Shown: in pieces, positions 43,425-51,016 of the stretch
Position numbering within the stretch: the first letter of the stretch is position 1
How the letters are laid out: each line of letters begins with the position of its first letter
Assembly (NCBI GenBank): GCA_000431235.1
Contig: HF988729.1
Location: forward strand, 23,002 to 87,001
Origin: Coprobacillus sp. CAG:698
GTDB lineage: Bacteria; Bacillota_I; Bacilli_A; ML615J-28; CAG-698
Direction of reading: 5' to 3'
DNA length: 64,000 bases
Translations under genes and position numbers: made by a program
Notes under the pieces: generated by a model
Databases searched by the model: none
What the model was told of the DNA's origin: nothing
What the model saw: only the letters and a program-made list of their open reading frames with translations

Positions 43425-43605
43425 GTAAAAATTAGTATATAAGAGATTTTAAAATGTCATCTATTATCTTCCTTTTATATACTAAGTGATTACAAGATGT
43501 GTGTCATATTTTATATGTACATATCTATCATATCTTTCCCCTTCCCCTATATAAGACAAATCTCTATACGAGAACAAAAGCTAACTTGTGTAAAGTTAGT
43601 TTTTT
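43425..43605 (+). ncRNA. Probable two-component-controlled small regulatory RNA
   Basis: From the predicted start near 43425 to the terminator there is no credible gene. Structure is strong: TTAGTATATAA (43432-43442) pairs perfectly with TTATATACTAA (43475-43485), with an extra AGAT/ATCT helix inside. Next come a self-complementary ATATGTACATAT (43513-43524), an unpaired C-rich patch CTTTCCCCTTCCCC (43534-43547), a small TCTC/GAGA hairpin and the terminator. C-rich loops in Firmicute small RNAs pair with Shine-Dalgarno sequences. This resembles csRNAs under CiaRH and LhrC under LisRK; homology to either is not claimed. Confidence 0.6.
43576..43605 (+). terminator. Terminator of the small RNA
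   Basis: CTAACTT/AAGTTAG (43581-43587/43593-43599) with an A run before and six Ts after. Confidence 0.88.
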
Positions 43606-43678
43606 GTTTTTTACCTAATAATACAAAGGTATAAAATGAGTGCTGTAAAGAAAAAATAAATATATGACTTGTTATTTC
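43606..43678 (+). other. Gap between the small RNA and the cls promoter
   Basis: An A/T-rich stretch. A seven-codon ATG frame (43636-43659) has a weak ribosome site, but it lies after a terminator and before the next promoter. I see nothing functional here. Confidence 0.5.
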
Positions 43679-43707
43679 TTGAATAAAATTAAAAATTAAT
43701 ATATAAT
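43679..43707 (+). promoter_or_regulatory. Promoter of cardiolipin synthase
   Basis: TTGAAT (43679-43684), 17-bp spacer, TATAAT (43702-43707). Confidence 0.75.
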
Positions 43708-43724
43708 ATATACGGAGGCTAAGT

Positions 43725-45284
43725 ATGAAGAATAATTCAAGAAGAAATCAAAACACAGAAAGAAATAAAATGCCGGTGTACAAGAAAATTTTATTGACAA
43801 TATTATCAATCATTATTTTGTTTATTCAGCTGAGTGTGTATTATTTTGTATTTATAGAGTCTAAAAATATTACATGGATTACGGTTTGCGTGCGAATACT
43901 AGGTATAATAATTGTTATATATTTATTCAGCAATCAAACGATGTGTAGCACATATAAATTGATATGGTCAAGCATTGTCTTATTTTTCTCATATGCTGGT
44001 CCCCTATTATATCTTCTCTTCGGAAATCAAAGGAGCTTGTCAAAGAGAAAAAGCAAAAAAGTTAAAGATTATTTGGATAGTAATGAATTAACTAATGAAT
44101 TTATTGACAAACTAAAAAGTGAAGACATCAAAGGCTATAAATTTGTAAAATTAGTTAATGCCTCTACAAGAATGCCGGTTTATAAAAATACTAGTGTTAA
44201 ATTCTATAATAATATTGAGGAAAAATTTTACAGTGTTTTAGAAGATATTAAGAATGCAAGAAGGTATATATTTATTGAAATGTTTATTCTCTCAACAGGG
44301 AAAATGCTTGATATGCTAATAGAGGCCTTAGAAGAAAAAGGAAAAGAAGGAATAGAAATAAAACTTCTTTATGATGATGTTGGAAGTAAATTTCCTTTGC
44401 GTTCGCAATCACTTAAAAAATTAAAAGCTATTCCAAATGTTGTGGTAGAAACATACGAACCATTAGGCTTTTCAATTAATCCAGCTGTAAACTTTCGTGA
44501 CCATCGAAAAATAATTATTATCGATGGAAAAATTGGTTATGTAGGTGGAGATAATATTGGTGATGAATATGCTAACTGGATAAAAAAATATGGATTGTGG
44601 CGTGATAATGCTGTAAGATTATCTGGAGAAGCTATAAATAGTTTAGTCTTAATGTTTTCAGAAACATGGTATATGTCATCGAAAGAAATGCTTAAAGTTC
44701 AAGATTATTATTTTGAAGGTGAAAGTAAACTAGAAAATAGTTATGTTTATCCATACTGTGATGGACCTACAAATAATTGTAATCCAGCATATGAATTGTA
44801 TTCGGCAATGGCAATGAATTCTGAAAACTACCTATACATTTCAACTCCATATATTTCTATAAATAGTGAATTTATAGAAACAATTGTTTCGGCGTGTAAA
44901 AGTGGAGTTGACGTGAGAATTCTTGTTCCAGGTATTCCAGATAAGAAATTGGTATACAAAACTACACAAAGTTTTTACGGAGAAATTCTGAAAGCTGGAG
45001 GAAGGATTTATGAATACACACCCGGATTTAATCATGCAAAAAACTATATATGCGATGATAAATATGCCATTGTAGGGACAATTAATATGGATTATCGAAG
45101 CTTATATTTACATTTTGAAAACGCAGTTTTACTTATTAACGATGAAAATATAATAAAAATGAAAGATGATTTCTTAAGCGATTTAGAAAAAAGTAAAGAA
45201 ATAACATATGAAAATTGGAGCAAAAGATCAGTTCTATCAAAAGCTTTGCAAATGATTTTAAAGGTTTTTTCTGCTCTGATGTAA
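43725..45284 (+). CDS. cls: Cardiolipin synthase
   Basis: 519 residues. Joins two phosphatidylglycerols into cardiolipin in the membrane. Two N-terminal membrane segments (about 18-90) precede two phospholipase-D halves with HKD motifs: DHRKIIIIDGKIGYVGGDN (HxKxxxxD complete) and FNHAKNYICDDKYAIVGTINMD. CGGAGG precedes ATG 43725. The length and layout are those of the Firmicute Cls enzymes. Thioredoxin follows 34 nt later with its own strong ribosome site. Confidence 0.95.
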   Translation: MKNNSRRNQNTERNKMPVYKKILLTILSIIILFIQLSVYYFVFIESKNITWITVCVRILGIIIVIYLFSNQTMCSTYKLIWSSIVLFFSYAGPLLYLLFGNQRSLSKRKSKKVKDYLDSNELTNEFIDKLKSEDIKGYKFVKLVNASTRMPVYKNTSVKFYNNIEEKFYSVLEDIKNARRYIFIEMFILSTGKMLDMLIEALEEKGKEGIEIKLLYDDVGSKFPLRSQSLKKLKAIPNVVVETYEPLGFSINPAVNFRDHRKIIIIDGKIGYVGGDNIGDEYANWIKKYGLWRDNAVRLSGEAINSLVLMFSETWYMSSKEMLKVQDYYFEGESKLENSYVYPYCDGPTNNCNPAYELYSAMAMNSENYLYISTPYISINSEFIETIVSACKSGVDVRILVPGIPDKKLVYKTTQSFYGEILKAGGRIYEYTPGFNHAKNYICDDKYAIVGTINMDYRSLYLHFENAVLLINDENIIKMKDDFLSDLEKSKEITYENWSKRSVLSKALQMILKVFSALM

Positions 45285-45318
45285 ATGACAATTACTATTA
45301 TACGAGGAGGAATAAATT

Positions 45319-45627
45319 ATGTTATTAGAATTAAATTATGAGAATTATGAAAAAGTTGTAAAAGAGAATAAAATAGTCTTAATTGACTTTTATGCTACTT
45401 GGTGTGGACCATGCAAGATGCTTTCCCCAATTATCGAAGAGATTGCTGAAGAAGGCGTTGAAGGAGTTCAAATCTGTAAAGTTGACGTTGATAAAGAAAC
45501 TAAATTAGCTTCAAAATTTGGCATACAATCTATACCAACTTTAGTAGTTATTAAAGATGCTAAGCCCGAAAGAATGGCTATGGGATATCGTCCTAAAGAA
45601 AGCATTTTGAGAATGCTAGAGTTTTAA
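45319..45627 (+). CDS. trxA: Thioredoxin
   Basis: 102 residues. The redox-active site is WCGPCKML near residue 30, with the cis-Pro in SIPTLVV and 'FYATWCGPC' preceded by VLIDF. A cytoplasmic disulfide reductase that keeps proteins such as ribonucleotide reductase reduced. GAGGAGG precedes ATG 45319. It may be read from the cls transcript; no terminator separates them. Confidence 0.96.
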   Translation: MLLELNYENYEKVVKENKIVLIDFYATWCGPCKMLSPIIEEIAEEGVEGVQICKVDVDKETKLASKFGIQSIPTLVVIKDAKPERMAMGYRPKESILRMLEF

Positions 45628-45748
45628 AATGTAGGAAAATACTATTTAGATATATTTAATAAAACTTATAAAAAAAGTGTAAATAAATCATTTAATTTAC
45701 GTTTATTTAAGATTTGTATTTTCAAATTAAAAAACGAAAAATGATGAC

Positions 45749-45777
45749 TTTACATTTTTTTAAAATATGTATATAAT
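45749..45777 (+). promoter_or_regulatory. Promoter of the cysS operon
   Basis: TTTACA (45749-45754), 17-bp spacer, TATAAT (45772-45777). No T-box or other leader is present, unlike cysS in many Bacilli. Confidence 0.7.
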
Positions 45778-45808
45778 ATATAGTGAGTAAAATATAGGAG
45801 TTTTGATT

Positions 45809-47161
45809 ATGATAAAAATATACAATTCTTTAACAAATAAAATAGAAGAATTTAAACCAATTGAAGAGGGAAAGCTTTCGATGTATGTTTGCGGACCAAC
45901 TGTGTATAGTACAATACACATTGGAAATTCGCGCCCAGTTATTTTCTTTGATACTGTTGCCCGTTTCTTTATGTATTTAGGATATGAAGTAAAATATGTA
46001 TCTAACTTTACAGATATTGATGACAAAATAATTCGTCGAGCTAAGGAAGAAAATGTATCTGAAAAAGAAATTAGTGAAAAATACATAAAAGACGTATTAA
46101 ATATTTATAAAAGGTTAAATTGTCTTCCTCACTATAAAAACCCTAAAGTAACTGAAAATATGAATAATATTATTGAATTCATTGGCAAAATGGTAGATAA
46201 TGGTGGGGCCTATGCTATAGATGGTGATGTCTATTTTGATGTTTCTAAAATAAAAGAATATGGAATTTTGAGTGGACAAACAATAGATAATCTTCTTGAT
46301 GGTGTTCGCATTGAAAATAATACTAAAAAACATAGTTCTATCGATTTTACTCTTTGGAAGAAAACTGATGAAGGTGTAAAATGGGATTCACCTTGGGGTG
46401 AAGGTAGACCAGGATGGCACACAGAATGTGTTGTTATGATTGATGATATATTTAAAGGACCTATAGATATTCATGGTGGAGGTAGTGATTTGAAATTCCC
46501 TCATCATGATAATGAAATAGCTCAATCGATATGTGTTAATAATCATAAAATAGCTCATTATTGGATGCATAATGGTCGCATTGATCTTGGTGGTGAAAAA
46601 ATGAGTAAATCATTAGGAAATATAATTCTTGCTAATGATTTATTAGATAGAGTTCCATATCAAGTTTATCGCTTGATGATGTTAAATGTTCCTTATCGTC
46701 AATTATTAAATTATCGCGAGGAGTTACTAACACAATCAACAAAAGATTATGAGAAAATCAAGAGAGCATATATTAGTTTATATCGTAAGTTAGAACTTTC
46801 TAATGCTATTAATTTTGATGTAAATATTGATGACGAAAGTATTTTGAAAATCAAAAATGATTTTATAAGTAGTATGAGTAATGATTTCAATACTGCTAAT
46901 GCGATAACAGCAATTTTTGAGTTAACAAAACTTATAAATATTCATTTACGTAATAGTAATACAGATAATTTGATATTAATGCAGATGCTTAAGTGCTTAA
47001 AAGAATTATTATGGGTACTAGGAATTGAAGTAGAAGTAAAGCCATTAACAGATGATGAAAAGAAACTTATTAGTGACTGGAATGAAGCTAAAAGAAATAA
47101 AGATTTCGTAAAAGCAGATGAATTAAGAAAGCAAATAAGTGATAGAAAAATAGAGTTATAA
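45809..47161 (+). CDS. cysS: Cysteinyl-tRNA synthetase
   Basis: 450 residues; charges tRNA-Cys. CGPTVYSTIHIGNSRP holds the HIGH-type motif and the first zinc Cys. 'GRPGWHTECVVM' and FPHHDNEIAQS supply further zinc and active-site residues, and GGEKMSKSLGN is the KMSKS loop. ATG 45809 is 8 nt after AGGAG (45796-45800); a TTG at 45803 is too close. First gene of a cysS-mrnC-rlmB-sigma cluster conserved in Firmicutes. Confidence 0.97.
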   Translation: MIKIYNSLTNKIEEFKPIEEGKLSMYVCGPTVYSTIHIGNSRPVIFFDTVARFFMYLGYEVKYVSNFTDIDDKIIRRAKEENVSEKEISEKYIKDVLNIYKRLNCLPHYKNPKVTENMNNIIEFIGKMVDNGGAYAIDGDVYFDVSKIKEYGILSGQTIDNLLDGVRIENNTKKHSSIDFTLWKKTDEGVKWDSPWGEGRPGWHTECVVMIDDIFKGPIDIHGGGSDLKFPHHDNEIAQSICVNNHKIAHYWMHNGRIDLGGEKMSKSLGNIILANDLLDRVPYQVYRLMMLNVPYRQLLNYREELLTQSTKDYEKIKRAYISLYRKLELSNAINFDVNIDDESILKIKNDFISSMSNDFNTANAITAIFELTKLINIHLRNSNTDNLILMQMLKCLKELLWVLGIEVEVKPLTDDEKKLISDWNEAKRNKDFVKADELRKQISDRKIEL

Positions 47162-47162
47162 A

Positions 47163-47564
47163 ATGAATGAATTTACAAAAAAAATTGATTCTTTGATGCT
47201 AAATGGGTCGGACTTAGCATATATAGGAGATGCTTATTATGAACTTTATATTAGGACATATCTAATCTCTAAAGGAATTCATAAGCCTAATGAATTACAT
47301 AGTAAGTGTACTAAGTATGTTTGTGCTAAAAGTCATGCATTAATTGCTTCAGAAATTGTTTCTGAGTTTACACCTAGAGAACTAGATGTTTTTCATAGAG
47401 GTAAGAATTATAATTACAAACATACTTCTAAATCGGCAAATTTGCCTGAATATTTGCTTAGTTCTGGCTTTGAAGCAGTAATCGGATATTTATTCCTATC
47501 ACAAAATGAAAAGAGATTGAATGAAATTTTGGCCATGGCAATCTCAATTATAGAAAGAAATTAA
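47163..47564 (+). CDS. mrnC: Mini-ribonuclease III
   Basis: 133 residues. RNase III catalytic domain only, without the double-stranded-RNA-binding domain; it matures 23S rRNA. 'LNGSDLAYIGDAYYELYIRTYLISKG' contains the metal-binding Asp and the signature, and 'HKPNELHSKCTKYVCAKSHA' and the C-terminal Glu helix 'YLLSSGFEAVIGYLFL' complete the active site. Starts 1 nt after cysS, as in Bacillus. Confidence 0.95.
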   Translation: MNEFTKKIDSLMLNGSDLAYIGDAYYELYIRTYLISKGIHKPNELHSKCTKYVCAKSHALIASEIVSEFTPRELDVFHRGKNYNYKHTSKSANLPEYLLSSGFEAVIGYLFLSQNEKRLNEILAMAISIIERN

Positions 47565-47568
47565 ATAA

Positions 47569-48300
47569 ATGGTAAATAAAATGGAAACAAATACACAACT
47601 CATATATGGTAAAAATACAGTTTTAGAAGCGTTAAAAAATGGTTCAGTGAAAGTTTTATATCTAGAAAAAGAACAAAACTATGATGTAAAAGAACTTGCT
47701 TTAAAAAGTAAAGTAGAAATAAAATACTTGACGAAAATAGAAATGAATAAGATGGTAAATGGTAACCATCAAGGCTGTATAGCTTTAACGTTTGATTATA
47801 AGTATTATCAATTAGATGATGTTATAACTGATAAAAATGACTCGCTAATAATTGCATTAGATGGATTAGAAGATCCTCACAACCTAGGAGCAATAATTCG
47901 AACTGCAGAAATAAGCGGATGCGATGGAATTATTTTACCGAAAAACAGAAGTGTACGTGTTTCAAGTAGTGTTTTCAAAGTTTCTACTGGGGCAATAGAA
48001 TATGTAAAAGTTGCTCAAGTAACTAATTTAAGACAAACACTACAAGAACTAAAGAAAAAAGGATATTGGATTGTTGGCGCTGAATACACTCCTCAAAGTC
48101 AAGAAATATGGGATGTGGATTATAATATGAAGATATGTCTTGTGATTGGATCTGAAGGAAATGGTATATCAAGAATAGTTCGCGAAGAATGTGATTACAT
48201 TGTTAAGATTCCAATGTGGGGAAAAATCAATTCATTGAATGCATCAGTAAGTGCGGCAATCATAATTTATGAAATTAGGAGACAACAAAATAAAAAATGA
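47569..48300 (+). CDS. rlmB: 23S rRNA (guanosine-2'-O-)-methyltransferase
   Basis: 243 residues of the SpoU/TrmH family. The N-terminal substrate-binding part is followed by the knotted domain with motifs 'LDGLEDPHNLGAIIRTAEISGCDGIILPKNRS', 'LVIGSEGNGISRIVREECD' and 'IPMWGKINSLNASVSAAIIIYE'. The expected target is G2251 of 23S rRNA, inferred from family. The start region has two in-frame ATGs (47569, 47581). The last codons overlap the sigma gene (ATGA). Confidence 0.93.
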   Translation: MVNKMETNTQLIYGKNTVLEALKNGSVKVLYLEKEQNYDVKELALKSKVEIKYLTKIEMNKMVNGNHQGCIALTFDYKYYQLDDVITDKNDSLIIALDGLEDPHNLGAIIRTAEISGCDGIILPKNRSVRVSSSVFKVSTGAIEYVKVAQVTNLRQTLQELKKKGYWIVGAEYTPQSQEIWDVDYNMKICLVIGSEGNGISRIVREECDYIVKIPMWGKINSLNASVSAAIIIYEIRRQQNKK

Positions 48301-48980
48301 TAATAAAATATAACGATAATGAATTGTTATATTTGATATCAGAAAAAGACGAAGTAGCTTTAGAAATAATGATGAATAAATATGAACCTCTTATTAAAAG
48401 TATGTTAGTAAGATATAAAATTAAAAGCAAAAACTTTGAAGATTTTTACCAAGAGTGCTTAATGACTCTTTATAATTGTGTTAATAAGTATCGTGAAGAT
48501 CGCAAAATATCATTTAATTCATATTTAGAAATGTCATTAAATTATTGCATTCAAAACATCTTAAGAAAAGAAAAAAGTTATTTTTATGATGTTGTATTGA
48601 TGGAAATGCAAGACTTGGATTATATTCTTCCTGTGAAGGAAGAAGAGACGATAGAATATTCTTTTGAAAAACTTAGTCAATATGAAAAAAAGGTTTTAAA
48701 ATATTTAAGTGAAGGTTATACAATTCCTAATATTTCTTTACAATTAAATAAAGAAAGTAGAAGCATTTATAATACGATTTCGCGAATTAAAAATAAATCT
48801 AAGATAGGAATTAAACTTTCGAAAAAAGATACGATTTTATCTGATTTTGAGAAAAGGGTATATGATAAGTACCTTTTAGGGTTTAAAGCAAATGAAATAG
48901 CGTATTTGCTGAGAACTGATATTAATTCTATATATAATGCTTTAAAAAGGGCTAAGAATAAAACTAAAAATAAAAAATAA
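48297..48980 (+). CDS. Sigma-70-family factor at the sigH locus, with two C-terminal HTH units
   Basis: 227 residues. Region 2 is visible in 'DEVALEIMMNKYEPLIKSMLVRYKIKSKNFEDFYQECLMTLYNCVNKY'. The C-terminus has two region-4-like helix-turn-helix units in tandem: 'LSQYEKKVLKYLSEGYTIPNISLQLNKESRSIYNTISRIKNKSK' and 'LSDFEKRVYDKYLLGFKANEIAYLLRTDINSIYNALKRAKNKTK'. The ordinary SigH has one. Position between rlmB and rpmG equals sigH in Bacillus, although the yacP gene usually found here is missing. Regulon unknown. Confidence 0.82.
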   Translation: MIIKYNDNELLYLISEKDEVALEIMMNKYEPLIKSMLVRYKIKSKNFEDFYQECLMTLYNCVNKYREDRKISFNSYLEMSLNYCIQNILRKEKSYFYDVVLMEMQDLDYILPVKEEETIEYSFEKLSQYEKKVLKYLSEGYTIPNISLQLNKESRSIYNTISRIKNKSKIGIKLSKKDTILSDFEKRVYDKYLLGFKANEIAYLLRTDINSIYNALKRAKNKTKNKK

Positions 48981-48993
48981 GCATTAAAATCAA

Positions 48994-49022
48994 TTGACAT
49001 TTAGAAAGAAAAATAGTATAAT
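48994..49022 (+). promoter_or_regulatory. Promoter of rpmG
   Basis: TTGACA (48994-48999), 17-bp spacer, TATAAT (49017-49022); perfect consensus hexamers. Confidence 0.88.
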
Positions 49023-49044
49023 ATATTGTAGTTTTGGTGATTCT

Positions 49045-49194
49045 ATGAGAGAAAAAGTAATACTTGTATGTGAAGAATGTTTGTCACGTAATTATACAAT
49101 TGATAAAAATAAACTTACAAATCCTAAAAGAATGGAAATTAAAAAGTTTTGTAAAAAATGTAATAAACATACTTTACACAAAGAAACAAAATAA
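49045..49194 (+). CDS. rpmG: 50S ribosomal protein L33, zinc-binding form
   Basis: 49 residues: REKVILVCEECLSRNY followed by 'MEIKKFCKKCNKHTLHKETK'. The CEEC and CKKC pairs are the zinc knuckle of the C+ form of L33. ATG 49045 gives the normal L33 N-terminus; a longer frame upstream would include the promoter and is rejected. It sits before secE-nusG as in Bacillus. Confidence 0.95.
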   Translation: MREKVILVCEECLSRNYTIDKNKLTNPKRMEIKKFCKKCNKHTLHKETK

Positions 49195-49203
49195 ATAAAC
49201 AAA

Positions 49204-49237
49204 AATAAATAAAGATAATAATTAGTCTTTATTTATT
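49204..49237 (+). repeat. 12-bp perfect hairpin between rpmG and secE
   Basis: AATAAATAAAGA (49204-49215) pairs with TCTTTATTTATT (49226-49237). It has no T tract after it, so it may be a weak terminator or an RNA-processing/stability element. Confidence 0.55.
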
Positions 49238-49265
49238 GATAATAGCAATCATTAAATTTTATACT
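49236..49265 (+). promoter_or_regulatory. Possible promoter of secE-nusG
   Basis: TTGATA (49236-49241), 18-bp spacer, TATACT (49260-49265). Confidence 0.5.
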
Positions 49266-49307
49266 GTATATTTTAAACTAAATTAATAAATTCAATGGAG
49301 GATTATC

Positions 49308-49742
49308 ATGGCTGAAAAAGAAAAGAAAAGCTTAATGAGTTTACTTGGAAAAGAATACAAATATGAAGGATTATTATTACTTGTTTTAGGTATAATAACT
49401 ACAGTACTAGGAGTATTGATTCATTTAGGCGTAACAACAAAAGGATCTGAAGGATTAGTAATTAATGAAAACTTCTATTTCATTGGTGAATATCCAAAAT
49501 TATTTGCATGGGTTCTAATCATCTTAGGAGCTGCTGCAATTATACTTGCAATTTATCCTTATTACAAACCATCAATTAAAGAAATGAAGAGAATAACATG
49601 GCCTAGTAAAAAAGAAATGTTATCTAACACTTTAATTGTTATAGCATTTATTGTTATTGTTGCTTTCTTATTCTTAGGTTATGATGCAATTCTAAATCAA
49701 GTTGTAAAATTATTCAAATATCTTGGTAACTTAATGAGATAA
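49308..49742 (+). CDS. secE: Preprotein translocase subunit SecE, three-segment form
   Basis: 144 residues. The C-terminal 60 residues are the conserved SecE core: 'YKPSIKEMKRITWPSKKEMLSNTLIVIAFIVIVAFLFLGYDAIL'. Before it lie two additional membrane segments (about 19-42 and 64-86). Firmicute SecE normally has about 60 residues and one segment; enterobacterial SecE has three. Strong ribosome site TGGAGGA before ATG 49308. It is followed by nusG 13 nt later, the standard pair. Confidence 0.92.
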   Translation: MAEKEKKSLMSLLGKEYKYEGLLLLVLGIITTVLGVLIHLGVTTKGSEGLVINENFYFIGEYPKLFAWVLIILGAAAIILAIYPYYKPSIKEMKRITWPSKKEMLSNTLIVIAFIVIVAFLFLGYDAILNQVVKLFKYLGNLMR

Positions 49743-49755
49743 GGAACTCGATAAA

Positions 49756-50298
49756 ATGGAAGATAGAGCTTGGTACGTGGTACAAACATCTCCTGGTTTC
49801 GAAAGTGTTGTAAAGAGAAACCTTGAAAGAAGAATTGAGTCGATGAAGATGACTGATAAAATCTTCAATGTGTTAGTACCTGAACAAATAGAAGTTGAGA
49901 AAAAGAAAAATGGAGAACTAAAAGAAGTTGTTGTTAGACCATATTCTGGATATGTGTTTATTGACATGATAGTAACTGATGAAACTTGGTTTATGGTTCG
50001 TAACACTCCAAGTGTAACAGGATTCTTAGGATCAAGTGGTGGTGGTGCAAAACCTGTGCCATTGCAAATTGATGAAATTACACCAATTTTAAAAATGTGT
50101 GGAATTTCTCAGTCAAGTTCATTCACTGGCAAAGTTGGTGATAAAGTAAGAATTATGTCAGGCAGCTTCAGTGGTCAAGAAGGCGTTATTTCTTCAATCG
50201 ATGAATCTAAAGAAATTGTAAAAGTATTAATAGAGGGCTTCGGCGGTCAAGCAACTTTAGAACTTGGATATGAAGAAGTAAAGTTATTAGATAAATAG
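49756..50298 (+). CDS. nusG: Transcription termination/antitermination protein NusG
   Basis: 180 residues. The NGN domain (about 1-118) starts with WYVVQTSPGFESVVKRNLERRI and contains 'RPYSGYVFIDMIVTDETWFMVRNTPSVTGFLG'. The KOW domain follows with 'GDKVRIMSGSFSGQEGVISSID'. Binds RNA polymerase and links it to ribosomes and Rho. A terminator follows. Confidence 0.97.
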   Translation: MEDRAWYVVQTSPGFESVVKRNLERRIESMKMTDKIFNVLVPEQIEVEKKKNGELKEVVVRPYSGYVFIDMIVTDETWFMVRNTPSVTGFLGSSGGGAKPVPLQIDEITPILKMCGISQSSSFTGKVGDKVRIMSGSFSGQEGVISSIDESKEIVKVLIEGFGGQATLELGYEEVKLLDK

Positions 50299-50305
50299 AA
50301 CAACT

Positions 50306-50338
50306 AACCTTTCCGTAAGTGGGAAGGTTTTATTTTTG
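50306..50338 (+). terminator. Terminator after nusG
   Basis: AACCTTTCC/GGGAAGGTT (one G-T pair) followed by TTATTTTT. Confidence 0.88.
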
Positions 50339-50371
50339 CAAAAATAAAGAACAAAAAGCCTCAAAAAATAA

Positions 50372-50400
50372 TTGACTTTTAAGGTAAAATAATGTATAAT
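50372..50400 (+). promoter_or_regulatory. Promoter of rplK
   Basis: TTGACT (50372-50377), 17-bp spacer, TATAAT (50395-50400). Confidence 0.85.
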
Positions 50401-50437
50401 ATATAAGTGCGTTAATCACGTTACTATTTTATTATTA

Positions 50438-50486
50438 GTGGGAGAGTAAAAACTCAAATACCACATCACGGACAAAAAGGAGGTGC
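50438..50486 (+). promoter_or_regulatory. Ribosomal-protein leader hairpin before rplK (L1-type candidate)
   Basis: GTGG (50438-50441) pairs with CCAC (50461-50464) around an inner GAG/CTC helix and an asymmetric AAATA loop. The ribosome site AAAGGAGG follows. A related element precedes rplA, which suggests feedback by ribosomal protein L1. Confidence 0.55.
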
Positions 50487-50491
50487 GTCTC

Positions 50492-50920
50492 GTGGCTGCG
50501 AAAAAAATTACGAAAGTTGTGAAACTACAATTAAATGCAGGTAAAGCAACACCAGCTCCACCAGTTGGACCAGTATTATCACCTACAGGTATTAATACTC
50601 AACAATTCTGCTTACAATTCAATGATAAGACTAGAGATATGGCTGGATATATGATTCCTGTTATTGTTACGGTTTATGATGATCGTTCATTTTCTTTCAT
50701 CACAAAGACTCCACCAGCATCTGATCTATTAAAGAAAGCTGCTGGAATTGAAAGTGGTTCTTCAAACGCTAAGAAGATTAAAGTTGCTACTATTTCTCGT
50801 GAAAAAGTTAAAGAAATTGCAACTACTAAATTACCTGACTTAAGCGCATACACAGTTGAAGCTGGTATGAAGATTATTGAAGGAACTGCAAGAAACATGG
50901 GAATTGTTGTTGAAGATTAA
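50492..50920 (+). CDS. rplK: 50S ribosomal protein L11
   Basis: 142 residues, the normal length, beginning AAKKITKVVKLQLNAGKATPAPPVGP. GTG 50492 is chosen because it lies 8 nt after AGGAGG (50478-50483) and gives the universal L11 N-terminus; the GTG at 50483 is part of the ribosome site. L11 forms the GTPase-associated centre and is needed for RelA/RsrA-type stringent signalling. Confidence 0.98.
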   Translation: MAAKKITKVVKLQLNAGKATPAPPVGPVLSPTGINTQQFCLQFNDKTRDMAGYMIPVIVTVYDDRSFSFITKTPPASDLLKKAAGIESGSSNAKKIKVATISREKVKEIATTKLPDLSAYTVEAGMKIIEGTARNMGIVVED

Positions 50921-50949
50921 TTAAAAACAATGAAGTTTCTAAACCCAAA

Positions 50950-51010
50950 TAAGTTGATAATTCAACTTAAACTGTGGGAGGAATTTCCGTTAGACCACAT
51001 TTAAGGAGGT
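50950..51010 (+). promoter_or_regulatory. Leader hairpins before rplA (L1-type candidate)
   Basis: AAGTTGA-TAAT-TCAACTT (50950-50967) is followed by GTGG (50973-50976) pairing with CCAC (50994-50997) around a GGAA/TTCC helix, with the asymmetric loop GTTAGA. The layout repeats that before rplK and ends at AAGGAGG. Confidence 0.55.
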
Positions 51011-51016
51011 AAAAAT

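Noticed and set aside
43454..43489. Eleven-codon ATG frame inside the small RNA
   Set aside because: It has no convincing ribosome site and lies in the loop of the 5' hairpin.
43636..43659. Seven-codon frame between the small-RNA terminator and the cls promoter
   Set aside because: It is downstream of a strong terminator and upstream of the next promoter, so it is unlikely to be transcribed.
45670..45712. Terminator after thioredoxin (TAAATAAA/TTTATTTA hairpin)
   Set aside because: The stem is all A/T and there is no T tract after it; evidence too weak.
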